This document shows positions 22,116 to 32,789 of a stretch of 64,000 nucleotides of DNA, in pieces. Position 1 is the first letter of the stretch. Each line of letters starts with the position of its first letter. Source of the stretch: Portulaca oleracea (lineage: Eukaryota; Streptophyta; Magnoliopsida; Caryophyllales; Portulacaceae). The notes under the pieces are model-generated. The model was not told the origin of the DNA. It did no database searches and worked only from the letters and a program-made list of their open reading frames with translations. The stretch covers positions 27,548,802 to 27,612,801 of the forward strand of contig CM055871.1 of the NCBI GenBank assembly GCA_029582165.1, written 5' to 3'. Made by a program: the position numbers and the translations under genes.

Positions 22116-24122
22116 CACTACAAGATGGCTGGCCAAATAAGACCGTCCGGAGCGACCGTTCAGTGAACGGTCGGAAGAAAAAGGCGGGCGATCGTTCAAA
22201 AACGACCGTTAATGAACGGTCGTTATCTAGCGACCGTTCAAATTAACGGTCGTTAATTGGAACGACCGTTCAATTGAGCGGTCGCAATTAACGATCGCGA
22301 CCATTAATTTGAACGGTCGCTAGATAACGACCGTTAATTGAACGGTCGTTTTTTGAACGGTCGTTCAGTGGTTAAAACACGGCCGAATTCAATCGAATTC
22401 AATTACACCGTTACACTCTCTCAAAACCCAATTTCTCTTCTCCCTCCTCTTACTAGCCGGTGACTTTGACCGGAAATCGCCGCCTGCCGCCACATTCCGT
22501 CAGAGCCGACGACGGTAAGTCCTCCTCTTCTCCCTCCTTATCAATTCTTTTAAGTTTTTGGTGGTTAATAACAACACAAGCCCTTCCTCTTGCTAGCAAA
22601 TCGGACCGGGAACCGCCCATTTCTTGGTGCCGCGCTAACGCCGCCATTGTCCGAGCCGCTTCGGCCGCCGCCATTGCCGCCGCCTGCCGCTGCTGCCCCC
22701 ATCGCCGCCGTTTCTCCCAGAAATTATTTGAAATTTGTCAATTTTGTTAATTATATATTTATTTGTATAAATTATGAGCATGCATTAATTAGGTTAGTAT
22801 TTGTGTAAAAAGTTGTTTAGTTAGTTATGTTGTGAATAATTTGAGTGAATAATTAGTATTTATTCGGTTAATTTTTGTGTTAATTACTGTGTAAGTATTG
22901 TATGTTAATTGTATGTTAGTTGTATTAGTTTAATGATATGTTGTGAAATTGTATGTTAATTAGGTTAGTTATATTACTGTTTAAGTATTGTATGTTAATT
23001 AGGTTAGGTATGTGGTGAAATTTATCAATTAGTGTAATGATATGTTGGTTGAGTTAATTGCATGTTTGTGTATGTTGTTGTGTTAATTGTGTTTTATTAT
23101 TGAATTTTTGTATTAATTGTATGTTACTTGTATTAGTTAGTTATGTTTTGTAATATTTATTGTTGTAGTTTTGGAAAATTGTTAATTGTATGTTTATGTG
23201 TATAAATTACGAGCATGCGTAAATTAGTATGGGTTAGGTTAATACACGTGTAAAGAATATTTAGTTAGTTAAGTTGTATATAATTGTTTTAGCACGCTTA
23301 AAATTCATTTGAATTTACGACATCGAAATCTACCATTATTAGAAAAAAATGTTGAGTTGGGATGATTTTGGTAGTTATTAGTATATGAGTTAGTTATTAT
23401 GTTTGATTAGGAATGACTTTACGCGACTAACAACTTTGTTGGATAACTTAATTAAAGGCAAGCCTCTAAATGTCAATTGACCCTTGTTGTGATGAACAAT
23501 TCGTCGGAGTTATACATACGAGAAATCCACCGTTTGTGGCAAAACAAATGTCGATCGTTGAGTTTTGTAGCATACTAATCACTAATAAATTGAACACCCA
23601 GGAACTCAATCTTGATTTCTTGGGTGTTCGTTTGGATGCTAAATGCACAACGATCGACATTTGATACGTCACAAGCGGTGGATTTCTCGTATATATAACT
23701 CAGACAACTTGTTCATCACAATAAGGGTGAATTCAAGTTTAGAGACATGCCTTTAATTAAGATAATCTCTGAAGCTGTTAGCGTAAATTTGTTTCGTATC
23801 CAACCTAATTGCTATCTTAATTATTCATAACCCCAAATGAAGACATGAGTTATAAATAACTATGTCACATCCCTTTGCTAGCTTAAGTACTCAACAACTA
23901 GTTTAGTGTTAGTAAATAAGTTAGTTGTCATGGTAGTTTAGAGTAAAAAGTACTAAGGCTAACGACCGTTCATATGAACGGTCGCCCGCTTCCACAAACG
24001 ACCATTGAGAGGCGACCGTCCCCAACGGTCGCTAATTAACGGTCGCCCGCCCCCCAGAACGACTGTTCAAGCTGAATTGAGACCGTTCAGAACGGTCTTA
24101 TTTTTGTTACCCTGTTGTAGTG
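22116..24122. mobile_element. Non-autonomous CACTA (En/Spm-type) element
   Basis: 2,007 bp beginning CACTACAAG and ending TTGTAGTG, with the 3-bp duplication TAT (22113-22115 and 24123-24125). Both ends carry many copies of a subterminal word, CGACCGTT and its complement AACGGTCG (about 22145-22370 and 23960-24100), and the word ATAAGACCGT at the same offset from each end. No transposase domain is recognisable. Positions 22390-22740 look like a GC-rich leader or first exon, captured or a remnant; the 3' half holds a long imperfect hairpin. Confidence 0.9.
23401..23815. repeat. Long imperfect hairpin within the CACTA element
   Basis: The left arm (23401-23600) pairs with the right arm (23621-23815) around a 20-nt loop. 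GAACACCCA (23592-23600) pairs with TGGGTGTTC (23621-23629). CAAATGTCGATCGTTG (23545-23560) matches CAACGATCGACATTTG (23648-23663) perfectly. TACGAGAAATCCACCG, and TTAATTAAAGGC further out, also pair. Weaker similarity extends outward toward about 23340 and 23890. Confidence 0.8.
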
Positions 24123-24125
24123 TAT

Positions 24126-25111
24126 GTTTATCTATCGACATTCAGGTATCACTTTAATCCTACTTTTATATGTTGATGACATCATTTTCACTGGCAGCTC
24201 TTCTACCTTCCTTTTCCACATTATCCGTCTTCTTGCTGTCCAATTCCCTATGAAGGACCTTGGTGATCTTCATTATTTCCTCGGTGTTCAGGTCCTTCGT
24301 ACCCTCGAAACTCTCTTTTTTACCCAACCAAATACATTCATGAACTTCTCCATCGCTTCAATTTCAAATCCTCCAAACCCATCAACACTCCTTTACCCAC
24401 TCGTTCATCATTATCACTAATGGATGGAGAATAACTCATTGATCCTTCCTTTTATAGGAGCACGGTTGGCGCAATTCAATATTATATTTGACACTTACCA
24501 GGCCAGACATAGCATATGCTGTTAATGTTGGATCTCAGTTCATGCATGTTATTCGTACTACTCATTTTGTGGCATATTTCGCTATTTAGAGGGCACTGCT
24601 AACCATGGGTTACTCCTTAGGCGTGTTGCGTCTCTTGGTGTTGTTCTTACATATTCTGATGCTGACTGGGTCGACTGTCCAGATACTTCTCGATCAACTA
24701 CTGGTTATGCTATCTTCCTAGGTCAAAACCTTGTTTCTTGGAACCTACGGTGTCCAAGTCTTCCATAGAAGTTGAATACTGTGCGGTCGCCAACACTGTC
24801 ACAGAAACCTTGTTGATCCGTTATCTCTTGGCAAAATTGGGCATCCTTCTTTGCAAACATGTTACGGTTCTCTGTGAGAATATCTCTGCCACTTACATTG
24901 CAGCAAACCTCGTTCTACATAACCACAACAAACATATCAAGGTTGATTATCATTTTGTCCGTGAACGGATTTCTTATGGTGATTTAATTGCTCCCTATGT
25001 TCCTACTCAGCTGCAACTGGCCGATAACTTTACCAAACCTGTTCCGGTCACTCGTTTCTGTTTTTAAAATCCAATTCGTCCGTGCATTCGTCCGTACAGA
25101 TTGAGGGGGCG
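24126..25111 (+). pseudogene. Ty1/copia fragment: rest of RT, RNase H, polypurine tract
   Basis: Resumes the RT beyond the CACTA insertion with LLYVDDIIFTGSS (the catalytic YVDD) and DLGDLHYFLGVQV. Frame breaks follow, then copia RNase H (SDADWVDCPDTSRSTTGYAIFLG, SSIEVEYCAVA). It ends with the usual copia C-terminus (QLADNFTKPVP) and the purine-rich TTGAGGGGGCG at 25101-25111, the plus-strand primer position. Confidence 0.87.
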
Positions 25112-25250
25112 TGATAGAGTAATCTAGAATAATCATGTATTATTTGATATTCTAGAACATTTTGTGTAGAGTTTTCCGGAATATTCCGTATATTTGTACA
25201 TGTATGTATATATATAAACTCAGGGTCTCTCAATTGTGGAGTGTCCCGCA
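25112..25250 (+). repeat. 3' LTR of the copia element (right end uncertain)
   Basis: Begins TGATAGAGTAATCTAGAATAA immediately after the polypurine tract. It has a TATA-like box (TATATATATAAACTC) near 25206-25220. I cannot place its right end because no 5' LTR survives for comparison and no terminal CA plus duplication is clear. Confidence 0.6.
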
Positions 25251-25915
25251 CGACCTTATAATTGTTTTGCCACATCAACCTATTTTCCTTCACATGAGCA
25301 TAGTTTACCTTGCTATGATGTGTTTCTAAAGTTTGGGTTATCATTGTCACAATTTCTATAATTCAGATTACTACCATTCCATTTGAAAAAGAAAATTTTA
25401 TTCAAAAAACAAATAGAAATTAGTTAGAAAGTAGTCAAAGTACTGCCAACAACAATTTAAAAAAAAAAAACAAAAAGTACTTTCGAAAAAAAGTTAAAAT
25501 AACAAAAAAATTGAGACATTGTGTATTTAAAGCCCTATTCTTCTTGATTATAAGTTAAATTTTACCTTGTTTTACTTTACCTTACCATAAAAAAAGGGAA
25601 ATTGGATTTAAATAATCTAAACTTTGGGTCATAATAGACTTAATAATCTGAACTTTAGATTTGGTTCTGAATAAACTGAACTTTGGGTCCCTTGGATTCT
25701 AGTAGCACGCCACCGAGTTAAGTTCAACTTAATTCGGTGGCGGGATGACGTGACAATGGTGGCGTGGTACACCTAAAATGCCCAAGCACATGCCACAACT
25801 GTCACATCATCCCGCCACCGAGTTAAGTTGAACTTAACTCGGTGACATGCTACTAGCTACCAATGGGTCCAAAGTTCATATTATTCATAACCAAATCTAA
25901 AGTTAAGATTATCAA

Positions 25916-26328
25916 GGCCCTGTTCGGCAGTAGCGTTTTTACTAGTGTTTAGCGTTTTGACTAATTCAAAACTCTATTATTCTAATTATTAGTGTTCGGT
26001 AAATTAGCGTTTTTTGATAGATTATAGCGTTTGGAATGAATTTGGCAGACGTTATGTATACTAACGTCTAGTGCTCCCACATTAGCGTTTTAGCATTATA
26101 TGTCCAAAGTGCCCTTTAATTTATTGCTTAATTATCTTAATCAATGTGTTCGAATACTATGCTAAAGAGTTCATCCGTGATTTTAGTTTTTTCAATTTAG
26201 TGGATAAATTTTATAAATATTTTTTTATTTCTTCCATTTACATTATGTCATGTACTCATGTTTAAGTATTTTAATTTTACTTTTATTTTAATGATATAGC
26301 AATGTTTAATTAGCTTTGGGAGGTAGTA

Positions 26329-26393
<65 letters not shown>

Positions 26394-26421
26394 GTAAATA
26401 AATAATAATAATAACAATAAC

Positions 26422-26452
<31 letters not shown>

Positions 26453-26652
26453 GAAAGCTATGTCCTTTTTGGTCATTTTATGTCCATAATCTAATCTAAC
26501 TGCTAAATTTACCGAACATATTTTCTTCAAACGCTCCTATGAACAGCTATCTGCTAATCGCTAAATTAAAACTGCTATCCGCTACCTTAACCGCTATCCG
26601 CTATTAAAACCGCTATCCGCTGTCTAAACCGTTAATTTTGCCGAACAGGCCC
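25916..26652. mobile_element. Harbinger/Tourist-like element with AAT microsatellite
   Basis: Termini GGCCCTGTTCGGCA and (reverse complement) GGGCCTGTTCGGCA. It is flanked by CAA (25913-25915) and TAA (26653-26655). The intact left arm of the host foldback shows that the original site read TAA, so the left copy of a TAA duplication has mutated. The interior repeats TAGCGTTTT and CCGCTATC words and carries a long AAT tract. Confidence 0.78.
26326..26450. repeat. (AAT)n microsatellite
   Basis: About 125 bp of near-perfect AAT repeats with a few AAC and AAAT interruptions, within the Harbinger-like element. Confidence 0.9.
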
Positions 26653-27159
26653 TAAGTCTATTATAACTCAAAGTTCAGATTATTTAAATCCAATTTCCCT
26701 AAAAGAAAAACACAAGGTTATATTTTTAAATAATTTATATTTAAAATTTTAATTTAACTCACATAATTTATTTAAAAATAAAGAAATAAGTGATGTGATA
26801 TTTACATATATCCACTATTTTACTTCCTTATTGCCTCACGGTACCTACCCTTTTTCTACGTTCATAAAGAACAGGGCCCATAATTTAGATGAGGATGATT
26901 ATTTTGTCAAATTGGGCTCCTTTTTGTTTTTGAGTCCGTTAATTCGTTAGATGTCACTCTGGTGGCTTGTGGATGTAACATGTAGCTTTTAGCCAATTAT
27001 TACTATGTCGTGAACAAGTTGAGGTTCGAGGGAGATTTTTTTTTTTTGGAAGAATTCAATGTAACAACCACACGTCCTATTCTCCTCCAAAACACATGAA
27101 AATTATGAAAAAGTGTTGGTCGAACATTAGTTATAAAGGTTGGATGCTCCAATTGTATA

Positions 27160-27642
27160 GGAAAATTGGATTCAAATAAGATCTACTTTCACAAATTGGA
27201 CAGCAATAATCTCTATTATCAATTTGAATTTTGGTGGTCCAAAAATAAATATAATTATATTCTGATGGGACAGTCAAGTGGTGGTGACTCGATAGTTAGC
27301 TGACGTATACCGGTGAGAGTGTTGGACCAAGAAATTATTACTTTAGTTGTATTCTAGTGGTCTCATTTAAATTGTTATTGTATTATAGTAGTCCCATTGA
27401 CATACTTATTGTATTTTGGTGGTCCCCTTTCATAGTTAATTATGTTTTGGTGGCTCGAATCATTGGTCAAACACACTCTCGCCGGTATACGTTATCAAAC
27501 CACCGAGTCACCACCAGTTGACTCAGTATTGTGCCACCAGAATACAATTTTATTTATTTTTAGATCACCAGAATTCAAATTGATAATAGAGATTATTGTT
27601 ATCCAATTCGTGAAAGTAGGGATTATTAGAATCCAATTTTCC
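27160..27642. mobile_element. Foldback (Mutator-like MITE), 483 bp with about 100-bp TIRs
   Basis: The left end GGAAAATTGGATTCAAATAA and the right end are inverted copies over roughly 100 bp (ACTTTCACAAATTGGA, CAATAATCTCTATTATCAAT). A subterminal dyad around GACGTATACCGG/CCGGTATACGTT also pairs. Its TIR resembles that of 25596-26699. The target duplication is unclear. Confidence 0.7.
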
Positions 27643-27769
27643 TTATAAAGAAAACTAACATAGCATCATTAATTAATCAAATTATGCACAAAGTTAATAT
27701 GTGTAACAGTAATTACAAAGTCACTTGAGATTAGTGGGCTGCGTTTCAAATTTTGGATGCAAAGTAGTA

Positions 27770-28031
27770 CTACATCTGTCCCATTATATTTGTCCATTAA
27801 CCTAACTTGAAAAGACCAACGTATATTGGAAATTTGAGTAAAAAATTTGTAATTTACCCAAAATACTCCTATTTTAATTCAAGATAATAGTGGTTAGAAT
27901 TGTAAAAAGTGAAAAATGAATTTATTAATTAAGAGTAGAAAAGTAATTACAATTGTTGGAATTGTAGATGAGACAAATATTTTGGGACAAAAAAATTAGG
28001 TAAAAGGACAAATATTTTGAGACGGAGGTAG
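27770..28031. mobile_element. Stowaway-type MITE
   Basis: CTACATCTGTCCC...GAGACGGAGGTAG flanked by TA (27768-27769 and 28032-28033). The subterminal words TTTGTCC and GGACAAA are inverted. Confidence 0.75.
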
Positions 28032-28191
28032 TACACCGATTAAACTTGAAGCTTTATATAGAAGCAATAATAAAAACATATTGGGAACAAAGGAGTGAAA
28101 TGGCTAAAAAGTAATATGAATGTTAATTGAGCATATTTTAGTGACAATGCAGCAATTGTTTCACTTTTGACATTTATAGATTGTTAGGCAA

Positions 28192-28219
28192 ATAATAATA
28201 ATAATAATAATAATAATAA
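28192..28219. repeat. (AAT)n microsatellite
   Basis: Nine or so AAT units in AT-rich DNA. Confidence 0.85.
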
Positions 28220-28262
28220 GTAAGATAATATTATTTTTTTCATATTAGGGGATATGATATTA

Positions 28263-28431
28263 CTCCATCCATCTTATAATGATAGTCCCTCATTGCAAAT
28301 GAAAAATTTTAAGTAACATTATTTAATGTATTGATTTCTGTTGATTTTAGAGAAAAGAGAAGTGAACAATTATTTTCGGACATTCATGAAAGGAATAATC
28401 GACTATCATTATGGAACAAATACAAGAACTA
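28263..28431. mobile_element. Degenerate Stowaway-like MITE
   Basis: CTCCATCCATCTTATAATGATAGTC at the left pairs with GACTATCATTATGGAAC near 28400. The right boundary is not clear. Confidence 0.4.
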
Positions 28432-28789
28432 ATGAGTTCCACTATCGTAAACTCAGGTGGGAGTACAGAAAGTTATGTACTCCCACCCAAACACACTGAC
28501 ACATTCAAAACACATTAATATATTTTCCAAAGCAAACTAATATACACAGCAAAGCACATTACATGGTGCTTAAGATTTTCTCCTCTCAGATAATGTTTTC
28601 CGATCTAATTTTGTTGAAAATAATGGCAATCAACCTAATTTTGATGATAATTTATCTTATTTTTTTGAATTCAAGTTCATTAGCACAATGAATATCAGTA
28701 CACTGAACTTATAAGTAATGTACACTAATTGAAACGTATGGGGGGTAGGGTAAAAACTGATAAGCTTATGGTAACAAATTCACTACAAA

Positions 28790-30003
28790 TCTGATTCCTC
28801 TCCCAACAAGTCAAACTCGTGAAAAATCAAGGTAAGCTCAAATTTGAGGTTCATTTCAAGGTTGATCCCAAGGCATTAAGGACAGAAACATGCGTCCTTC
28901 GAATAGGCCAAGAGGCCCTCCAAAAGGCCTAAGTCATTTTTGTCCAAGTTCCTTGAGAGTTATCAATTAAAGAAGGCCAAAGCAACCTCCTTGACAAGCT
29001 TGCAGAATTTTCCGAGTTACAGCATCAACTTTGGGTGACTTTTAGCCTTGTTCTAGTTGTTCCTTGGGTAGCGCCACATATTGGGATCAAGGTTCATCAA
29101 GTTGGCCTTCAAATGGAATAAGTTAGAAGCAAGTTGGAGTCATTTGGGGTATCAAGGCCCTCAACACACTTCAAATGTGCAATATGAAAATCAACAATGC
29201 ATACTTGACTTTGAGAAGCAATATCTAGAGTTATACAATGTCTTTTTGGGTGGTTCTTAAGCCTAAGTTGTGTCAAAAAATTTAATCTACATGCGAAAAA
29301 ATCTTGGTTCAAGACTCCCACGAATGCCCCCTTAACCAGCTGAATTTCAGAAGAATTTGAGCTGAAATTGGACAACTTGTAATGGCATAGTCAAGGTCAG
29401 CTCCTAGCCTCCTACTTGCATTCTTACTCATTTTGGGCAACCCAATGTGTCGTATATTCTTCCAAAGAGATACTCAATCAAATCCTTACGCTAATCAATC
29501 TTTTGAAGCTATAAATTTAACCTTTGAGGTTGCTTGTTCATCCTACCAAGTGAGGTGTCACTTGAAGGCTCCATTTTACAGTTTTTACTTGATTTAGTTT
29601 GATAACTTTTGTACCTTTATCTTTCTATGTTTCTTTTCTTGCTTTTTACTGATTGTATGCAACAAGGGGGGGAGGAATTTGCTTTGTTGTTCATCTTTTT
29701 ATTGGCTTGGCTTCTATTATTGACATAATTTTGAAATTTTGAATGAAACAAAACAAGCTCTTAAACTTTCTCTTTCAAATCTGAAGTTTCTTTATCCATT
29801 TCTATGGTGGTGATTTTAAGTAGGAGCATGTAGAGATTGTTGGTGGCTAAACCTTTATACAATTTTGGTGATCCTTTAGTCTTAGATGGTGACTTTTCCT
29901 TTAATCTAAGCCACATTCCTTGGTGTTTGGTTTTGCGTTTGAATTGTGTTGGATCAAGATCCTTGACTTAAGCTTATAATTGATCTCCAACTCCCACACG
30001 CCT
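28790..30003 (+). repeat. Decayed LTR of a gypsy element (left boundary uncertain)
   Basis: Sequence with few ORFs that ends immediately before a tRNA-Met primer site, so it should be the U5/LTR side of a retrotransposon. Its TTTATAC...TTGGTGATCC and TCTAAGCC words loosely resemble the LTR-like DNA at about 32200-32450. I cannot place the left end. Confidence 0.45.
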
Positions 30004-30015
30004 TGGTATCAGAGC
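30004..30015 (+). other. Primer-binding site (initiator tRNA-Met)
   Basis: TGGTATCAGAGC, identical to the site at 6810, in a second, decayed element. Confidence 0.85.
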
Positions 30016-30289
30016 AAGTCCAAGTTGGCAAGCTCGAGTTTTATTTGATTCTCTCTTCATTCTACTCCTTAGCCTCTTCAAGTTCTTAGCTACAAAGGAC
30101 CTTTGCCCAAACACAAAGCCAAGCACAAAAAACCCGAAATTTCATAAAACTCCACAAAAAAACAAAAAAACTTATACCCAAGTCTGATCATTTTCCGTGA
30201 TGAGTTTGGTCATCTTTGATGTGTTCTTGGTTGATACATGTCCCTAAACTCACCTTGGAGAAGGTAGAAATCATGGTGGATATCCAATT

Positions 30290-30858
30290 CCTAAGTTCCA
30301 TGGCCTTGCTGCCTTGCAGATGAGGTTGTGAGATGGGTGTCCAAGGTTGAACGAGTTTTATCTTGTTTAAACCTTAATGATTATGAGAAGTTTGAGGTTG
30401 TGATCTCAAGGTTTAGAGGGTATGCACTTAAATGGTGGCGATAGTACAAAATGGAGAGAAAGAGGAACAAAAGGAGTAAGGTGAAGAGTTGGAAGAAATT
30501 GAAGGCTAAGTTGGGTGAGAGTTTTTGGCTCACTCTCTCCCATCTTAGGGAGTGAGGGCCCATTTTCTAAAATTGATTTTCTACTTCACAAAAATCCTTG
30601 GAGTGTGTGAACAAAGTGAAGACCTGTAAGAAGAATGTCAAAGTCCTTTGCCTTGAAGAGGTAGAAAAAAAAATTGAGGAGCAAAAGATTAACCTTGATC
30701 TCCCTCCAAGCTTTGACGAGTTTGAGGAGGTTGGTGAGATCCTTGATGAACTTGATGAAGTTCAATGTCAAGAACAGGATGAAATGATCTATTTGGTCTC
30801 TGAAGCATTTAAGCCTGACAAACTGATTGATAAAGCGAAGGTTCCACTAGCAACTTAG
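30290..30858 (+). pseudogene. gag remnant of a decayed gypsy element
   Basis: Downstream of the primer site the + strand translates, with stops, to a gag core: VSKVERVL...LNLNDYEKFEVVISRFRGYALKWW followed by a Lys/Arg-rich stretch and SWKKLKAKLGE. An open stretch at 30598-30858 is rich in Glu and Lys. Pol is missing, and sequence resembling the 3' part of a related element resumes near 31515. Confidence 0.6.
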
Positions 30859-30869
30859 GGTTTAGGGAA

Positions 30870-31510
30870 ACCCTATCATAGAACTCATAAACACACTTTC
30901 CTATTTACGGATTTTTTTTGGGAAATAATGGCAAAATAACAAGCAATAACATGTGGTCAATGATAAATAATAAACTCACCACATTGATCTAGAGTCTTCA
31001 AATTAGGATATATAAAGGATTACCACCAACAATCCAATGAGAACCCAAAAGACTTATGAGATTGGCCTAAAGGAGATTTCACCAACTAGTCCTTATAGGA
31101 GCCACTCCACTAGCACCACTACAACAATGAATAAAGCAAGAATAAAAATTTGAAGGAGAGTTTTCAAATACCCAAAGGATCTCATTTTATCAATATTCAT
31201 CAGCATAAGCTCCCTTACAAAATTAGAAAAGTTAACTATATGTAGGAGAGTGGAAAACACGATTAAACTCCTGAAATGGCCAAGTCACGGGCGTGGCATG
31301 AGGATGTCACGACTATGACACTGAAAACTTGCGCAAGGGGAAATCGGGGCAGAGACGGGTCACGATCATGACTTTGGAGTTCACGAGCGTGACACTAGTA
31401 AGATCAACCAGGCTGGAAAGAGATGAGTCATGGCCAAGTCCATGTAGCTCACAATTGTGGCTTCTTGCTGGATTCTCCTTTGTTCCTCGTCTCCTTCTTC
31501 TTCCTTGATG
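30870..31510. other. Unclassified LTR-like sequence with CACG-CGTG dyads
   Basis: No coding sequence that I recognise. It contains several short dyads of the form GTCACG-N2-CGTGAC (31284-31393) and AGCTCACAATTGTGGCT (31446-31462). It may be a copia-type LTR in either orientation, inserted in the decayed gypsy element, but I see no clean ends. Confidence 0.35.
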
Positions 31511-31514
31511 CTCC

Positions 31515-32580
31515 ATGAGCTCAATCCCGACTCAAGTGAAAAGACCAAAATGCCCTCCTCTTATTTTCTTCATCATCAAGCATCTTAGGGTGATTAAAGA
31601 TGCTCGGGTTCCCTATTCTTCGCTTGTCGTCCACGCCAAGAGGGTTCCATCTACTCACCCGAACATAGAGGTCCAATTCCCCCTTAGCTTCGGTACATCC
31701 AAGCTCGTCTCAACCATCCTTTGGATCGACCCCAAGCCCCCTCTAGAGGTCCGTGACAGAATACCGACCCTGGGGGAATTTTGGACATTTCCCTGACCTA
31801 AGGGCGTTTTGGTCTTTTAGCATCATGGGTCGGACCACAAAAGTTGTTTGAGGAAGGAAAGACAAAGGAACAAGAACAGGCGCTAGTAGTTCTTGAAGAA
31901 GTGTTGGTTGCGCCAGAATTGGCGCAACCGCGCCTCGCCTATTTTCATCTATACTTTTTCTCTACTTAAGGTGCGTCTTGCGTCCGGGAGGACGCTGGTC
32001 GCGACCCATCGATCTTCAGCAACCCCCTCTGCTTCTTTTTTTTTTGCGATGTTCTTTTAATCTTTTGCCCCTACCCCCATACTTATGTGAAGCTTAACTT
32101 TCTGGATACTTTTGTAGTTACCCCAATCCCTTTTCAACTCCAATGTTTATAACCATTAACATTTAGGAGGAAGACACATTCAATTAGCCATTAATGAAAA
32201 GCAAGGGCTTCTCCCCAAAATTCTCTCTCAAATCTTGTTCTTACTAGCTTTAGCAGCAAATTATTTATAGTGGTGTTAGCAAGTCAAGTCCTTTATAGAT
32301 TAGTGATGATTATTCTTTATCTAATCTTGGCGAACTTGTAGTTCTTGGTGATGGATTCATCCTGTATCCAAGTCCATATCTTATGTTTAAGGTTTCTTGG
32401 TGATTTATGGGTTCAAGTTCACCATCTTGATCAACTAAAGCAATCATCCCACCATGCCATGCTCTAGCAATATGGTTCAGTCTTTCTCCTAACTTTGATA
32501 GAGATTGGAGATGACGACAAGGAAGACACCCTTGATATGAACATTGAGGCTCAAGAAGAGAGGGAGCCAAGTGTGGAAAT
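31515..32580 (+). mobile_element. 3' end and LTR remnant of a decayed gypsy element
   Basis: 31590-31790 matches, word by word, the sequence just after the gypsy pol remnant at 61795-61930 (ARVPYSSLVVHAKRVPST compared with SRVPFSSLVTFAKRAAST). The following DNA up to about 32450 resembles 62480-62650 (for example TAGTGGTGTTA and TGATTATTCTTTATCTAAT). Both are therefore 3' ends or LTRs of one family. A perfect 10-bp hairpin, GGTTGCGCCA-GAAT-TGGCGCAACC, lies at 31906-31929. Confidence 0.55.
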
Positions 32581-32789
32581 TGCTCCCAAGCCAGCTCAAT
32601 TGTGCACTATAATCAATTTATTGAACACTAATATATCGCTTAAATTACAATGATCATACAACCAAAGCACACAAGTCAAATTCTGAATGGAATCTTAAGC
32701 ACTTGCCGAAGCACTATATATTTAACCTACGTTCAAAGAACATTATAATAACATTCACTTGTACAAAAGTATTTGGACACTGAATGAGA

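Larger units (their letters stand above)
25596..26699. mobile_element. Foldback (Mutator-like MITE) element interrupted by a Harbinger MITE
   Basis: Long terminal inverted repeats. The left starts GGGAAATTGGATTTAAATAA (25596) and the right ends with its complement (26699), with matching sequence through the 'taatagacttaataatctgaac' region. A second inverted repeat inside (about 25690-25756 against 25800-25856, around CGCCACCGAGTTAAGTT) brings the halves together. The flanks are A-rich and give no clean duplication. The TIR resembles that of 27160-27642, so both belong to one family. The right arm is split by the element at 25916-26652. Confidence 0.7.

Noticed and set aside
20748..25067. Separate host genes suggested by the open frames here
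   Set aside because: They join into one copia order (integrase, RT, RNase H) interrupted by a CACTA element, so they are fragments of one retrotransposon.
26306..26530. Tyr/Leu-rich ORF on the - strand
   Set aside because: Translation of an AAT microsatellite.
28456..28487. Perfect 11-bp hairpin GGTGGGAGTAC / GTACTCCCACC
   Set aside because: Isolated, with no terminator or transposon context; likely a remnant of a MITE end or chance.
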